Positions 10,691 through 22,450 of a DNA stretch of 64,000 nucleotides are shown here, piece by piece. This DNA is from Erodium maritimum (taxonomy: Eukaryota; Streptophyta; Magnoliopsida; Geraniales; Geraniaceae). Under the pieces are notes generated by a model that ran no database searches, was not told the DNA's origin, and was given only the letters and a program-made list of their open reading frames with translations. The DNA lies in the NCBI GenBank assembly GCA_963921825.1, contig OY997591.1, forward strand, positions 40,073,825-40,137,824, written 5' to 3'. The position numbers and the translations under genes were made by a program. The first letter of the stretch is position 1, and the number at the start of each line of letters is the position of its first letter.

Positions 10691-11238
10691 ATGAATCTTT
10701 GGAAGTAGAGAGATGTAGCTCTATAGAGTTAATACCGAATGAAGGCACGATCCCACCGCCCTTCCTTAGATCATCCAGGTTTCCTGATGAAGGCGCAGTC
10801 CTACTGCCCTTCTTCAGATCATCCAGGCTATTTGATGAAGGCGCAGTCCCACTGCCCTTCTTCAGATCAGCCGTGAACTTCCTGTAATCCCGGTTCCAAT
10901 GACCAGGCTGTTGGCAGTAGAAGCAGACATTCTCAGGTGTCTCATCTTTCCTGCCAAGTGCGCATGGGCCCAGCCCTTGCCACTTCCAATTCCCTTGTTG
11001 ACCATCAGAATATCCTTGGATCCTAGATCCCTGAGATATTCTTCTCAGCAGCTGATGACACTTCATGTAACTCTGATATGGTCTTAGAGACAGCCTTGTC
11101 AAGGACATATTCTTTGCGTTCAGACTTGAGGACTATCCTCAAAATTCTGTACCAATCCAAATAGTTTGTCCCATTTAGCTTGACCCTGTCAAGCATGGTT
11201 TTTAATGACAAACTATTAATGTTCGCTGAATTTGCCAT
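10690..11238 (-). pseudogene. Copia gag pseudogene, internally deleted
   Basis: The minus-strand ORF starts at 11238 with MANSANINSLSLKTMLDRVK and continues through LNGTNYLDWYRILRIVLKSE, the start of a copia gag (retrotrans_gag/UBN2 type). After about 60 residues it jumps to the region just before the zinc knuckle, so most of the capsid domain (normally well over 100 residues) is absent and the frame shifts. The knuckle CFYCQQPGHWNRDYRKF has Tyr where the last Cys of CX2CX4HX4C belongs. A DLKKG(S/G)xxPSS-type unit is repeated three times after it. Capsid assembly is unlikely. Confidence 0.85.
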
Positions 11239-12781
11239 TTGATCTACAACAGATAAAATTCAATCAGTAAACTGAATAAATTTTATGAAGATCAAGCTTA
11301 AACACCAACAATCAATTCTAAACCTTTAGAATCTGAAACCAAGATCCTTGATTCACTCGATTAAGCTGAACTAATGCTCACCACTTAATCGAGCTATGTA
11401 GGTAGGACTCCATCCAATCACATCCAATGTGACTCTTGGCTAGGGTATGTACTTATGTACACGGCTTACCCTATCTGTTACCCTAGCTCAACCTCAGGCT
11501 GAGAATCCTAGTCGGGTCCACCAATTTTCAACTATGGCCCGTCACTATGTAGGTGCTCCGCTAATGCGCACGACACCCACATATGTCGTCCAAACCTACT
11601 ACCCCGCTTTCCCATGGATGCTCCGCTAATGCGCACGACACCCATAGGACGGGGAGGTAGTAAGGTGTTGATAATTGGGAGGTATCGGACATGACCCGCT
11701 TTTACTTGTCCGGTTGTGTTTAAAACTTTGGCACATCCTAGATGCGATGAGCACATCAACTACATTCCAAATGCAATGATGCCTCAAATTACATCCAATG
11801 TAATTCTTCCTTCGAACCCGTCAACTACATCCAATGTAATGACGATTCTAAGGGCTCACACACAAGGATTAAAATTCCAATTTTATCTTTGCATGTGAGG
11901 TGATATGCTCGGTAAATAAAGTTAAGCATGCAATTCTAAAACACATAGAATTAATCATGCATAAACTAAACCAAGCATAAAGCGATAAATGTGCACATAA
12001 TAGCCCCCTAAACTAACTCCCACTAGCTTCTTGAGCTCCACCGACTCCAAGCCGATGCCAACACCCGAAAAGCCACCAAATGACCTTTTCGCCCTTTCTT
12101 CGTCTTGAGTAAAAAAATTACAAATTAATACACGACTCGCAGGTCGGGAATAAATAAATATTACAAACAAGTGGTTCGACGACCACACATTGAAAGAATA
12201 ATTACATGCTAACTCTAACGACTCGCAGGCCGTGAAAAGTGATAAATAATTAAATCGAGCTCGGGGCTATTATGTACACCATGCCAACATCACATCACAC
12301 ATCGTGTTATCAAACAAGCATGTTATCAAACATCATGTGATTTTCCGGTTTTAATTAATAGCCAAGTTTCGAAAATTTTTGATGCTCGGTTTATCGAAAC
12401 CGTTCAAAAATGAAACTTTTGAACATTTGATCTTCGAGTTCGTCATGACGGTTCCAAACTCGTCATAACTAACAAAACGGTTTAGCCTTGGCATATCAAC
12501 CATCCAATGGTCATGCTTGGCCTAGCTCCGTCCAACGGAGCCCCGTTCGGTCCCGGTTTCGGCTCCCCGAGAGTCCCGCTCCCGAGACCCGAAAAATCAA
12601 ATTTTTTTCAAAATTTCCAGATTTGAAATAATTTTCAAAAATTCATTTTACATGCATTAAATCCATAAACAATAATTTAAAATATGTTATCAAACAATTC
12701 AGCAAAACAACATGCCAAAAACGAAACTTTCAAGCAAAACCGAAACTTTGAACACCGTCTTGTGAATCCCGAAGGTAGCAC

Positions 12782-12794
12782 GGCTCTGATACCA
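12782..12794 (-). other. Copia primer-binding site (initiator tRNA-Met type)
   Basis: The minus strand reads TGGTATCAGAGCC one base after the 5' LTR. This is complementary to the 3' end of plant initiator tRNA-Met, as is usual for copia elements. Confidence 0.9.
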
Positions 12795-12795
12795 C

Positions 12796-14484
12796 TGTTG
12801 GGTCTCGAGGTAGGGTTGGAGATGAACCAACTCGCAGCGGAAAATCAAGGAAAACCAAGAGACGATTAAAACCATGAAACAACTAACAAAGAATGGATTC
12901 ACAAGAGAAAAATTCAGCACTAGTTCTTACCAAAACAAGAACACCGGGTAACTAATGATTGGCTTGAGTCTCCAAGACGCCTACGTATCCACATGGGAAT
13001 CAAAGCCACGTAGTTCTTCTCTTTGAGGACTCAAGAACACAAAAAATGGAGGTGGGAGCTTGCCAAACCCGAAATTGCAAGGGAAGGGAGAGAGAAGTTG
13101 TGTTTCCTATTCTTGTCTTGTGTTTGTTATGTTGAAAAAAGATGACTTAAACATAACAAAACCCATACTTGTCCAACTAAAGGCATGGGACAAGTATGGT
13201 GTCAAGTAAGGTGTAAATAGGACAAAGTATGGCAAGACAAGATTAGGTTAGGTGGTGAATCACCAACACCTTAATCCTTGTCTTGCTTACTTAGTACTAA
13301 TTAATCAAGACTTGATTAATTAGTTCCATGGGCCTTGGTTGCATGGGCCTTTCATGGGCCTCTTGGAACATGGCCCGTGGCCATTTCCAACGAGGTCCCG
13401 TGATTCGCTCATCGCCTCCATGTCTTCCATACCGGAAATGTCCAACATTATCCGACGCGATCAATCCCAAGACTCCAAGCCTTGTCTCGATCCGTTAAGT
13501 CCTATTCACTTACGGGAATATGACCCAAAACCCAGTTTTGGTCATGTCCCGAGACAACTCCCTTTTGGCCATTCTCCATAAATGTGTCAATGAGTTTCAT
13601 CCTCCGGTGTGACCCTTAGGTTTATGCATGTCAATAGATCAACGTAAAATCCCATTTTACTTGATCCTATTTAAGTGGCAACTAACGAGACTTTAGTATT
13701 GCCTGACACTGCATAGCGAATCGACCCTGTCGATTCTAACCTTTCCGTCGTCCCTGTCATTATCCTTTTATCTCCGATATCCTGATTGAGATAAGGCATA
13801 GAGCCGTCATCCTTATTATTCTCAATCACCGTTCCTTGATATGTGAGATGACTGAAGATATGATACCCAGTATCATGTGCATGGCCATGCTATTCTTCCA
13901 GTCACTCTCGATCAAGTGGCCGAGAACCGATATCTTTCCCATACCTTAGTATGAGGGATAAATCCCTTAGCCGTCTTTCGTGTCACTCATGTAGCCCGTC
14001 CCCAAGCCAATCCTGGCCGTTATGGAAGCCCTGTTACGGACAACGTTAGGCTCAGGTCAAACTCAGTTGTTGACTACATAGCGATCACAAAGACTCCTTG
14101 GTCTAAGGATACATGACAAGCTACAACACTGAATATGTTCATGACTTAATCTATGGCACATATTCAGGGCGGGTCGTCTAATATCATGTCCCACATGATA
14201 TCTATGATCAGACTCCGGAATCCCATTCCAATGACTAACAGAACGTAAGCCATAAAGAGCCATATTTCATACTAGTCGCTTCTAGTGAAGCTTTGTTGAC
14301 TAGGGACCCATCGAGTGTGATCTATCTCGATCTATGGTTCTATTCGCATGGTGGGCATAGATCAGAGCACACATCGATATATTACTCCAACACATAAGTA
14401 ATATAAAGCCGCTTTAATTTTATTGCTAACGATGATATATACATTTGGACATTTAGGATTGAACTACGGGCACTAAGACTAACA
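12796..14484 (-). repeat. Copia 5' LTR (1689 bp)
   Basis: Same length and sequence as the left LTR as far as could be compared. It is followed by the GTCAC duplication and then by the resumed gypsy LTR. Confidence 0.95.
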
Positions 14485-15589
14485 GTCACCACCCTCCGAT
14501 CCACATATGATGTGTCCTCTCGGATTTTCCCTCCAATCCAGAGGAGACGCATATCATTGAGACTATCGGAAACACCCTTCAGGGCACATATCGTCGGAAG
14601 TCTCAGAAACGTCTCCAAGGGATTTTAGGTCCTCGGGAACCCAGGGCATTACTCCCATAGGAAGCGCACACTTGGGCAATTCGATGATAAATAGCTAATA
14701 AATGAATAACGCACTCAACCGAAACACGAAATAACCCAATCTCAACAACCACCAATTCATTCCCACACATAGTTCACACATCACCAATTCACCACAACAC
14801 GCGGTACACGAATCACGTAATCATAGCACACCAATCACACAAGCCCAACTTACCGTTCACTTACCAGTTTCGAACCACCGGGGCATCGATCACCTGATCG
14901 CACCGCTCGGTACAACCAGTCATACTCGATACTCCAAACAACCATTCAAGTAAATCAAGTAATCATTCGAATACAATCAACGAGCAAGTACGAGTATAAT
15001 CAACTAATCATAAAAACCTTCAAAAGAGCATTCACACATGCAATTCCACTAGTTTCATTAGACTCTTTAGCCTATCCACTAAGCAACCAACAACCAAGCA
15101 TGTGATCCTAACACGCAACTAATCCGAGGGCTTTGCCAAGGCTCCTCTACCAGACAATCAATTCCCAAGTATTGAAAGCGAGTTACACTAGTGATTGGCA
15201 TCCTAATCGGTCACCACTAGACAATTTCGGTTATTAGTAATTGAAAGACGATTATGCTAGTTATTCGCATCCTATAGGCATTTCTAGGACCTTTCCAATT
15301 TTATTAACCTAACATGCATACTAAACATCATAAACGAGAGGTTAAGGCTTTCTCTACCTCAAGGTCCTCCTCTTCAATACTTTGATGAAGCCCGGTGATC
15401 ACCACTTCGCTCTTCCCTCGGGTCCCGGCGTGATCCTTGCTCCTCTATCTCGATCCCCAAGGTCTTGGACACAAAGAAACGCTAATTAGGTTCCACTTAA
15501 ACAGCAAGAAAGACCCCCAAAACCCTTCCAAAGTTCAGCTCAAAACCAAGGTACAAAACCCTCAAGAAACCCTCAAGAAACCCTCACCC

Positions 15590-15730
15590 TGGTCGGTCAC
15601 GGACCTGGTCACGGATCCGTGACGTTAACCCTCACGGTTACCGTCACGGAGCCGTGACGAGTGCCGTCACGGACTCCCTCACGGAGCCGTGACGCCGCCC
15701 GTCACGGGATCCGTCACGGATCCGTGGCGC
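15590..15730. repeat. Cluster of GTCACGG/CCGTGAC inverted words inside the gypsy LTR
   Basis: About a dozen copies of GTCACGG or its complement CCGTGAC lie in about 140 bp. Many are paired as short palindromes such as TCACGGATCCGTGA and CACGGAGCCGTG. The cluster is much more GC-rich than its surroundings. No coding sense is visible. Confidence 0.8.
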
Positions 15731-18479
15731 ACCAGGGCAGTTTCGCCCTTCTTCAACCTCCAGCTCCTTTTCTCCGAAAAACCACCTTCAAACCCAGAAT
15801 TTTACCCCTTCCAACTCCCAAAACAGTCCAAATCCTTCAATACTCCTCTACCCATGGTAGGAATCAACACACAAACAACTTTCCAATGATTCATCAAATC
15901 AAACCCAACTCAAAGCCCCAACAAATCAATGCTTTCTCAACAAAAACCCAACAAAGCTTCTCACCAACAACATCTCCCACCATTTCTACTCAAACCCAAC
16001 ATCATCTAGCAATTTCACCCAAAAACCCATGAAAATAGATGAAGAGAAGTGAGGATTAGAGAGTTCCATTACCTCTAGAATGTTGAGATGAAGAAGATGC
16101 TAGTGGTTTTGAGGGTGGATGGCTAGAGGAAGACTCCAAGTGGCCTCTTCTTCCTTGATTTTCCTTCAAACCTCCATGGGAGCTCTTCTCCTTTGCTCCT
16201 CCTCCAATTTTCGGCTACACAAGGTAAAATGGGTTGAATTTGCTATTCCAATCTCATATAATACCTAGATGTAGCAAAAACCTAAAAGCCCTTGAGCTAG
16301 ATTCTCTTGTAGTAGCTTTTGGGAGGGTAAAAGGGACTATGACTATCCTTTTTTCTCTCTTCCAACCAAAAGAATACAAGTGTCCACCTAGGTCATTTAA
16401 TTTCCAAAATAATTTCCAGCACTTTAAAAATAATGCTTTTAGTCGATAAAAAGTCTCGTTTTGACCAAAATTGACTTTCTTCAACATTATACTCAAATGA
16501 AAGGGATTTCTCCCCTGAAGCGAACCGTGATAATGACTAATTCGTTTGGGTTCCGGAAAAGTCCCGAGTGACTTCCGGAGTCACCGGTTCGACTCGAAGC
16601 GGGTCTTACATAAAGGTTTTTGAAGAGTAAAACCCAATGACTTGCAACTCAAGTAAAAAACATAAAAGAGTGCAAATACAAGCAATGCTTATTGTAATAA
16701 CCACTCCCGGTCAACGCCAGTCAAACCTGCGAAAAACGGGAAAATTTAAAAATTTGGAGCAGACACTGATTTGAACCGGAATTGGACCCCGAGGGTCATA
16801 CCGGACTTAAGTTGACCCCGTTATCGACCAAAGTGAGTTCCGGGGGACTCAGGGCAACTTTCTGGTCAGTTTGGGAAATGTTGACTTTTCGTTGGAAAAG
16901 TGAACCGAGCGACGTTTTGGTCCATTCGAGGACCGTTTTGGATCCAAAAACCTTAGCCGTCGTCGCAGCGGTCTTAGTTGGGCCATTTCCTTGTAGCCCG
17001 TGAAGTTTCGTAATTTCTTGGAAAAAGTGCCCGTTCGGGGCCCGAAACGTCCGATTTTCGCGAATCTGATTGGAAAATATCTTCTAGATATTTACCCAAA
17101 AAGGTGTGGGACCCACCTTGCCACTTGTCAAGCAAGTGGTGGTGTTAGGTGTGGGACAAGACAAGGAAGACTACTTTTAGTATTAGTTTTATATTTAAGT
17201 ATTAGAATTGATTTTTTTAAAACAAAACAAAAGGGGAAAGAAATGTAGTCTCGGCCATTTAGTTCAAAAAGAGAAGAAGTAGAGAGAGAAAGTGGAGAGA
17301 AGAAAGAGAAGGAGAAAAGGGAAAAAGAAGAAGAGAAAGTGTGACGTTTTTGTGATTTAAAGACGATCCAACCGGCGGATCGTCTCAACGATAGAAGATT
17401 CAAGCTCACACCGTCATTCTCTACGGTGAGCACCTAACCGATTTTCGTTTTGGTACATTTGAAATTTAGGGTTTGAGTTTAAATGGTTTGATTATGGTTG
17501 GGTTTTGGTTAGAATTGGTTTAAAGATTGAATGGTTGAGGTTTGGGGTTCGTTAGGAATGTTTTGGGGCAAAAAGGGAATTTTTCCATTGTGGCCGAGTG
17601 GGGCCCACGTGCTCGGGTGATCGGGTTTTGTGTTTCGGGTGGTTTAAAACGTTCCTCGGACCATTTACCCTTAACCGAATCGAAAATTGGAATTAAATTG
17701 GAGAAGTTGTAATTTATCGGGTTTAGAAACTTTAAACGTCATTTAATTTATTCGGGAGTCGGAATTCGATTCGGGCAAGTACATTGGGTTCCTTGAACTA
17801 TTCTAAGACCGTAGAAACGGAAACGGGGGCTTTTGGAGCCCCGTAAGGCAATTAACAAAACCCGGGCAGATTCGCCATGTCGGGCGAATCGGGCCTTTAC
17901 GGGTCCCTTATCGTCAATGTCGAGTAATTAGGAAGTTTAGGAGTGATCGACATTTTCGGGGTTAAGTTTGGGCATCGAGTTTAATGATTTTCAGTTTATA
18001 CCTGCGGGTTGTTAAGTGCCTTGAATTTGTGTTCTTTTAGATCGTGCCACGGACCGAGGCAAGGGAAAGCTGGGTGAGTGACTGATATCATCACCGGAGC
18101 TCGTGGTTTGGCTTTTGGGAGAACACGCACGAGGTAGGGAAAAGTAGCCAGATCTCGGCCCTGACTGGGGAAAGTTAACAGTAGAATTGCATGTGACACC
18201 GGGGTGTCGTGGGTTGAATAGGTCATTTTAAATATTAGAAAAGCATGATACGGGAGTGTAGCGTTTATTAGAAAAGCATGTTACGGGAACTTAGTAATTA
18301 TGAGAAAAGCATGTGACACTTAGTAGTGTCGTAGGAGCAGAGAACTTAGCGTAATTGATTTACTAGAGGCATATGACCATGCCTGGAGGTTGTTTGTGAA
18401 CTTATCGATATTAGGAGTACTGGAGGCATATGACCATGCCCGGAGGTTGATTGAGAAACTGTTGATATTAGGACTGTTG

Positions 18480-19340
18480 GAGGCTTGAGTTAAGCCGTAG
18501 GTTGATTGTTTATTGTTGAGTCTTGAGTGGCCTTGAGAGCCCGTGTTATTATTCGTGTTTGGGTGGCCATGAGAGCCCGTACTTTACTGTTGGTGTTTTA
18601 GCTGGCTTACGAGTTAGAGTCTCGGTAAGTTGCCAGCGTGTTTTATTGTTGAGTTTTGGATGGCCATGAGTGCCCGTGGGGTTGTTGAACCCGTGTCTTT
18701 ACCTTTGGTGTTTTGGGTGGCCTTGAGAGCCCGTGTACTAAGGTTGGTGTCTTTGGCTGGCCTACCGAGTTAGAGTCTCGGGGGGTTGCAAGCTTTCTTT
18801 AGCTGGCTTACGAGTTAGAGTCTCGGTAAGTTGCAAGCGTGTTTTATGGTTGGTGTCTTGGGAGGCCGTGAGTGCCTGTGGGGCTGTTGAGTCCGTGTCT
18901 TACTGTCGGTGTGTCCTGGGAGGCCGTGAGTGCCTGTGGAGCTGTTGAGTCCGAGTTTTACGGTTGGTGTCTTGGTGACCATGAGTGCCTGTGAGTGTTG
19001 AACCTGTGTTGTTACTGGTTGTTGATTTTTCTTGTGATTGTGTTTGTGATTGTGATTGTGATTGTGGTTACCGGAGGTTGGGGGCCCGCTTCCTGAAACG
19101 GGGGTCCACGAGCACACGCGTCTACATGTTCATACGGGGTAGTGGGCCCGCCCGCCAATAAAGGGGTCATGGCCGCGCGTGTGTGGTTTGGGTTTGTGAG
19201 CATACTTTGGCTGGCTTACGGGTTAGAGTCCCGGTAAGTTGCACGCATACTTTGGCTGGCTTACGGGTTAGAGTCCCGGTAAGTGCAAGCATTTTCCGGC
19301 TGGCTTATGGGTTAGAGTCCCGGTAAGTTGTAGCATTCTT
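18480..19340 (+). repeat. LTR-internal minisatellites
   Basis: Imperfect tandem units of 35-60 bp built on GGTGGCCATGAGAGCCCGTG and on TGGCTGGCTTACGAGTTAGA with GTCTCGGTAAGTTGC. The same words recur at different copy number in the LTRs at 28976, 34586 and 38239. Confidence 0.8.
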
Positions 19341-19690
19341 GGGTTGGCCTGACCAGGTTAGAGTCCCGGGAAGGCGTTCTTGGCAGCTGGTTTGCGATCC
19401 TTTGTGATCTTGTTTGGTGTGCGATCCTTCGTGATCTTGTTTGGGGTGTGATCCCTTGTGATGCTGTTTGGTGTTGCGTAACTTTCTTTTGAGTCCTTGG
19501 AAGAGGTCGTCAATGGTTTTGTCGGGTCTACTTTACGGGTCAGGGTGTCGAGTTGGTCAGGGAAGGCAACAGTGGGTGTATGTTCAGTTAGAGTACTTGG
19601 GTTGGGGATGGTGTTCCCCGGTGTTGAGTTGTTGTTGGTGTTACTTGCTTTGTCTGCTAATTATGCCGTAGTTAGTCTGTTATCCGTGGT

Positions 19691-19708
19691 GGTGAGCGAA
19701 CGCTCACC
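19691..19708. other. Conserved LTR hairpin
   Basis: GGTGAGCG-AA-CGCTCACC forms a perfect 8-bp stem. It lies about 270 bp before the LTR end and 20 bp before the acceptor-like TTTTCCTACAG. The same hairpin occurs in every long LTR here. Confidence 0.75.
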
Positions 19709-20101
19709 CCTAGCTGCTTTTCCTACAGGTACTGTTCGTGGGACGGACTAGGTGAGCTTCCGAAGCTTGAAGAGCTTGAAGCGGGTTTCTGGGTGTTTTG
19801 AGTCTAGTGACGTGTACCTCGTTTTTGTCCACTTGTTGGGACGTGTTTTAAGTTGTAATTATTATTTTTGTTGAACTAAATTGGTATTTTAAAGTGATTT
19901 AATGAATACAGGTTTCAAGTGTTTTTATGTTTTTAAAACGTTCGCGTCCCGAGTTCGATTTACTGAAATTGGGGCGTGACAGCTTATAACCATCCCAAAA
20001 AAACTACAACAATGCTACCTTGAGACCCAAGAAAACTAACCCAAGATGTGCTTGAATTTAGACCAACAACCTTAGAACATCTTAACCTTGTTGTGACCTT
20101 G

Positions 20102-21770
20102 TGTTAACATAATATTTTATGTCTTTTGATGATAACAAATATGCATATATTTATTCAAGATCAAATAACTCTTCTATATGTTTAATTTATCAAACCAAAC
20201 TCATTTTGCAAAAGTTCTTATATTTTTTAATACATGTAACTTTTGAATTTTTCAAGACAACAACTTTGGTTGCATTTGAGGTAACTTTGAAAAATCATAT
20301 CAAATTCACTTCTTTATCAAATTATTATTTTTGTGTTGTTTTAGAAACCTCTGTAATTCTACGTTTTAATGCACAAACTGGTTCTCTATTTGCATACTCC
20401 ATCAGAGAGTAATGGATAGAAAAGTGAGTAGACATGAAATCTGGCAGAACAGAGGTAAAGTAGATTTTCTAGGTTAACTTTGTTGATTAAACTGGAATTA
20501 TCCACCAATTAGTAATAGGCCTATGCTATACTATTGAAAAGATATACGAGTCTATTTTCTAACCCAATTGGCCTTACTTGATTTGGATTCTTGTAGAAAA
20601 ATTTATGCTCATTTGAACAAGCAAAGGTCAAAGCTGAAATTTCTAGCAGCAAGCATGCTCATCATCTACTTGTGTCCAATGAAGTTGTGCACCAATTTTA
20701 AATCTTACCAATAGGATTTTTGTAGTATGATCTTTAAGATATTGTTTGTCTAGCTCATCACTCAATCTCTCTTCCCTTATTAAAAAAATCTGATTTCTCT
20801 TGATTATTTAATCCTTTTTTATTCATTCAAATTGATTTTGAAAAGAGTGAAGTCATCATTTCAATCTTGAAATGTGTTGAGGACATTTCTTGTCAAGATA
20901 TGTCACTTGACTTTGCACTCAAGTATTTTTTCTAACAACTATTTTTTTGAATTATTAAGTGGCAAGTTTTTGTCTTTAAAAGCCCTCATTTGTTTCTTCA
21001 TTTAAGACACAATACTTCTACTCCTTCTCTACAAAAATTTCAGCACAAAGTTCTTCTTCATCTTTGAGGGAAAAGTCATCTTGAGAGCTCTATTCTTCTT
21101 TGTTCTACAATTTGTTTTCAAAGTCATGAACTAAAATTTCATATCTTTTGATCTTTGAAAAACATATATTTTTTATTATTATATCTTTTCTTGAACATGT
21201 TATGCTCTCTTTGTAAACTGTTTTGAAATCCTCTTGTCTCAAAATCATCTTGAGCTAAGTCTTACATATCTTGTAATCATATATAACTTCTTTGTACTTC
21301 ATCTTTATATCTTGATTGTAATTGAGGCATTATGTTTATTCTATATAAGATTAAACACATTGTATTGTTGACTCTTGGTGAGTTGACCTCAATATCTTCT
21401 ATTGTAATTGGTCTTGTAGGCTAGAAAAAGGTGTTAAAGCTGGTTGCAAGATTTGTTCTTGCAAAGTGTTGTAGTAGTTGCAAGATTTGTTCTTACTTCC
21501 CATTTGGTGTTCTAACTTTCAAGATTAGTCCTTGTGAGACTTTGTCACATTTGCTATAAGTTAGTAACAGGTCGAACTCTAAGTGAGTTCTTTAGTGTGG
21601 ACGTAGCAACTCTAAGGAGAGTTGTGAACCACGTATATCTTGTGTTGGCTTTCTCTATCTTGCTATTGTTGCTTGTTGTTTAAATTTCCGAATTTGTTTT
21701 TAAGTTGCTATATTTTGTAATCAATCTATTCACACCCCCCTTTTAGATTGATTCATTGGGACCTAAAAAA
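20102..21770 (+). mobile_element. Probable solo copia LTR (SIRE/Maximus-like), about 1.67 kb
   Basis: It starts TGTTAACATAATATTTTATG then TCTTTTGATGATAACAAAT, the usual opening of this copia LTR type. It ends with a CACACCCCCCTTTTAGATTG ... TTGGGACCTAA stretch that normally precedes the PBS. The GTGGACGTAGCAACTC and GAACCACGTATATCTTGTG blocks are typical of its downstream part. A near duplication CCTTG (20097-20101) / CCTTT (21771-21775) flanks it; the terminal CA seems eroded to AA. No PBS or coding region follows, so it is probably a solo LTR. Confidence 0.65.
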
Positions 21771-21789
21771 CCTTTTGGTTAGTTACTCT

Positions 21790-22400
21790 CCAATGCTAAT
21801 TGCATTTCTTCGCCGTCCATCCATGTGTTTGGATCGTCGCTTCGAAAAACTCACGGTGGATGGCATCCCAAAATGAAGCCCCCGACTAATCAGCCCCACG
21901 CTATATGAGTTCTCGGAGTTGTTCAGCCTTGCTTTGACCTATGTCGTCTCCTCCGTTCCTGTCCATTTCTGGTAGAGACAGGAAGGGGCCGGTATGTCAG
22001 CCTCCGTCTCCACTAGAGAAGATGGTGGTACGTGGATGCAATATGTGGGTTGAGGACATTGTAGTGTTGGGAATGTCCTCTCGGTATAGCCGACACCCAC
22101 CTCGTTATTGCCCGAGCCCGTTCCCGGCTCCCTAGTCGTTGGGCTGTCATACGTCATTCCACTGAGGAATGTCGAGGATGAACCCAAGGTGTCCTGGTCG
22201 TGGTTCGACACAGGGTATTCCGGCCATGTGTGTTGCCCCGGCGACGACGGGACGTATTCTTCCTGATTTTGGGCCCAATGCCTCTCCTCCTCGTTATCAC
22301 AGTAATACTGCGAATCGGGCACGAAGTCCCACTCCCGGCTTCCTCCATGTCGGTACTCTTCATGACTATCCTCGGCATAGCTTTATGGTGGCGAAATGTC
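21790..22400 (-). pseudogene. Degenerate Myb/SANT-like ORF1 fragment (PIF/Harbinger-type)
   Basis: Minus-strand translation of 22322-21939 gives a 127-residue frame beginning MPDSQYYCDNEEERHWAQNQ, rich in Glu, Ser and Pro. After a stop and frameshifts come NNSENSYSVG and GASFWDAIHREFFEATIQ. These resemble the Trp-containing Myb/SANT domain of the ORF1 protein of plant Harbinger elements and its GST-T3-like domesticated relatives (pattern AWVNTSEDS.VG..Q....FW..I...F). The product would bind DNA and assist a transposase. At least two stops disrupt it, and no Harbinger transposase or TIR is visible nearby. The assignment rests on pattern memory. Confidence 0.4.
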
Positions 22401-22450
22401 GCAGACAAGTGGAATTCGGGGCGGGAGGGGGGGAGTAACGCGAGTTTCTG

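Larger units (their letters stand above)
6021..14484 (-). mobile_element. Complete-structure Ty1/copia retrotransposon with decayed coding region
   Basis: Two 1689-bp LTRs (6021-7709 and 12796-14484) bound the element, with a 5-bp duplication GTCAC at 6016-6020 and 14485-14489. It reads on the minus strand: the tRNA-Met-type PBS is next to the right LTR and the polypurine tract is next to the left LTR. The internal region of about 5.1 kb carries gag, protease, integrase, reverse transcriptase (RT) and RNase H remnants in copia order. 11240-12780 between gag and PBS, and 7720-7860, show no coding sequence. The LTRs appear identical by eye, yet gag-pol is broken throughout, which suggests mobilisation by proteins from another element. 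Confidence 0.95.
5588..16610 (-). mobile_element. Solo Ty3/gypsy LTR (subfamily C), split by a copia insertion
   Basis: On the minus strand it runs from TGTAAGACCCGCTTCGAGTC to the end TTTGGGGCGTGACA, flanked by a perfect 5-bp duplication TAAAG (5583-5587 and 16611-16615). Without the copia element and its TSD it is about 2554 bp. No PBS, polypurine tract or internal region adjoins it, so it is a solo LTR left by LTR-LTR recombination. The parts are 5588-6020 and 14485-16610. It shares its ends and the GAGC..GCTC hairpin with the other long LTRs here. A dense GTCACGG cluster lies at 15590-15730. Confidence 0.85.
16693..19981 (+). mobile_element. Solo Ty3/gypsy LTR, subfamily A, 3289 bp
   Basis: It begins TGTAATAACCACTCCCGGTC and ends TTGGGGCGTGACA. 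GCTTAT is duplicated on both sides (16687-16692 and 19982-19987). No PBS or polypurine tract adjoins, so it is a solo LTR. Inside are a GA-rich leader (17265-17345), a palindrome near 17365 (GATCCAACCGGCGGATC), a donor-like CTACGGTGAG at about 17420, tandem GGTGGCCATGAGNGCCCGTG units (about 18480-19000), TGGCTGGCTTACGGGTTAGA units (about 19200-19340), the conserved hairpin at 19691 and an acceptor-like TTTTCCTACAG at about 19730. This very long LTR suits the Tekay/Del chromovirus group; that assignment is an inference. Confidence 0.9.

Noticed and set aside
15661..16032. 123-codon ORF in the split gypsy LTR
   Set aside because: It is a translation of the GTCACGG cluster and low-complexity LTR sequence, with no domain.
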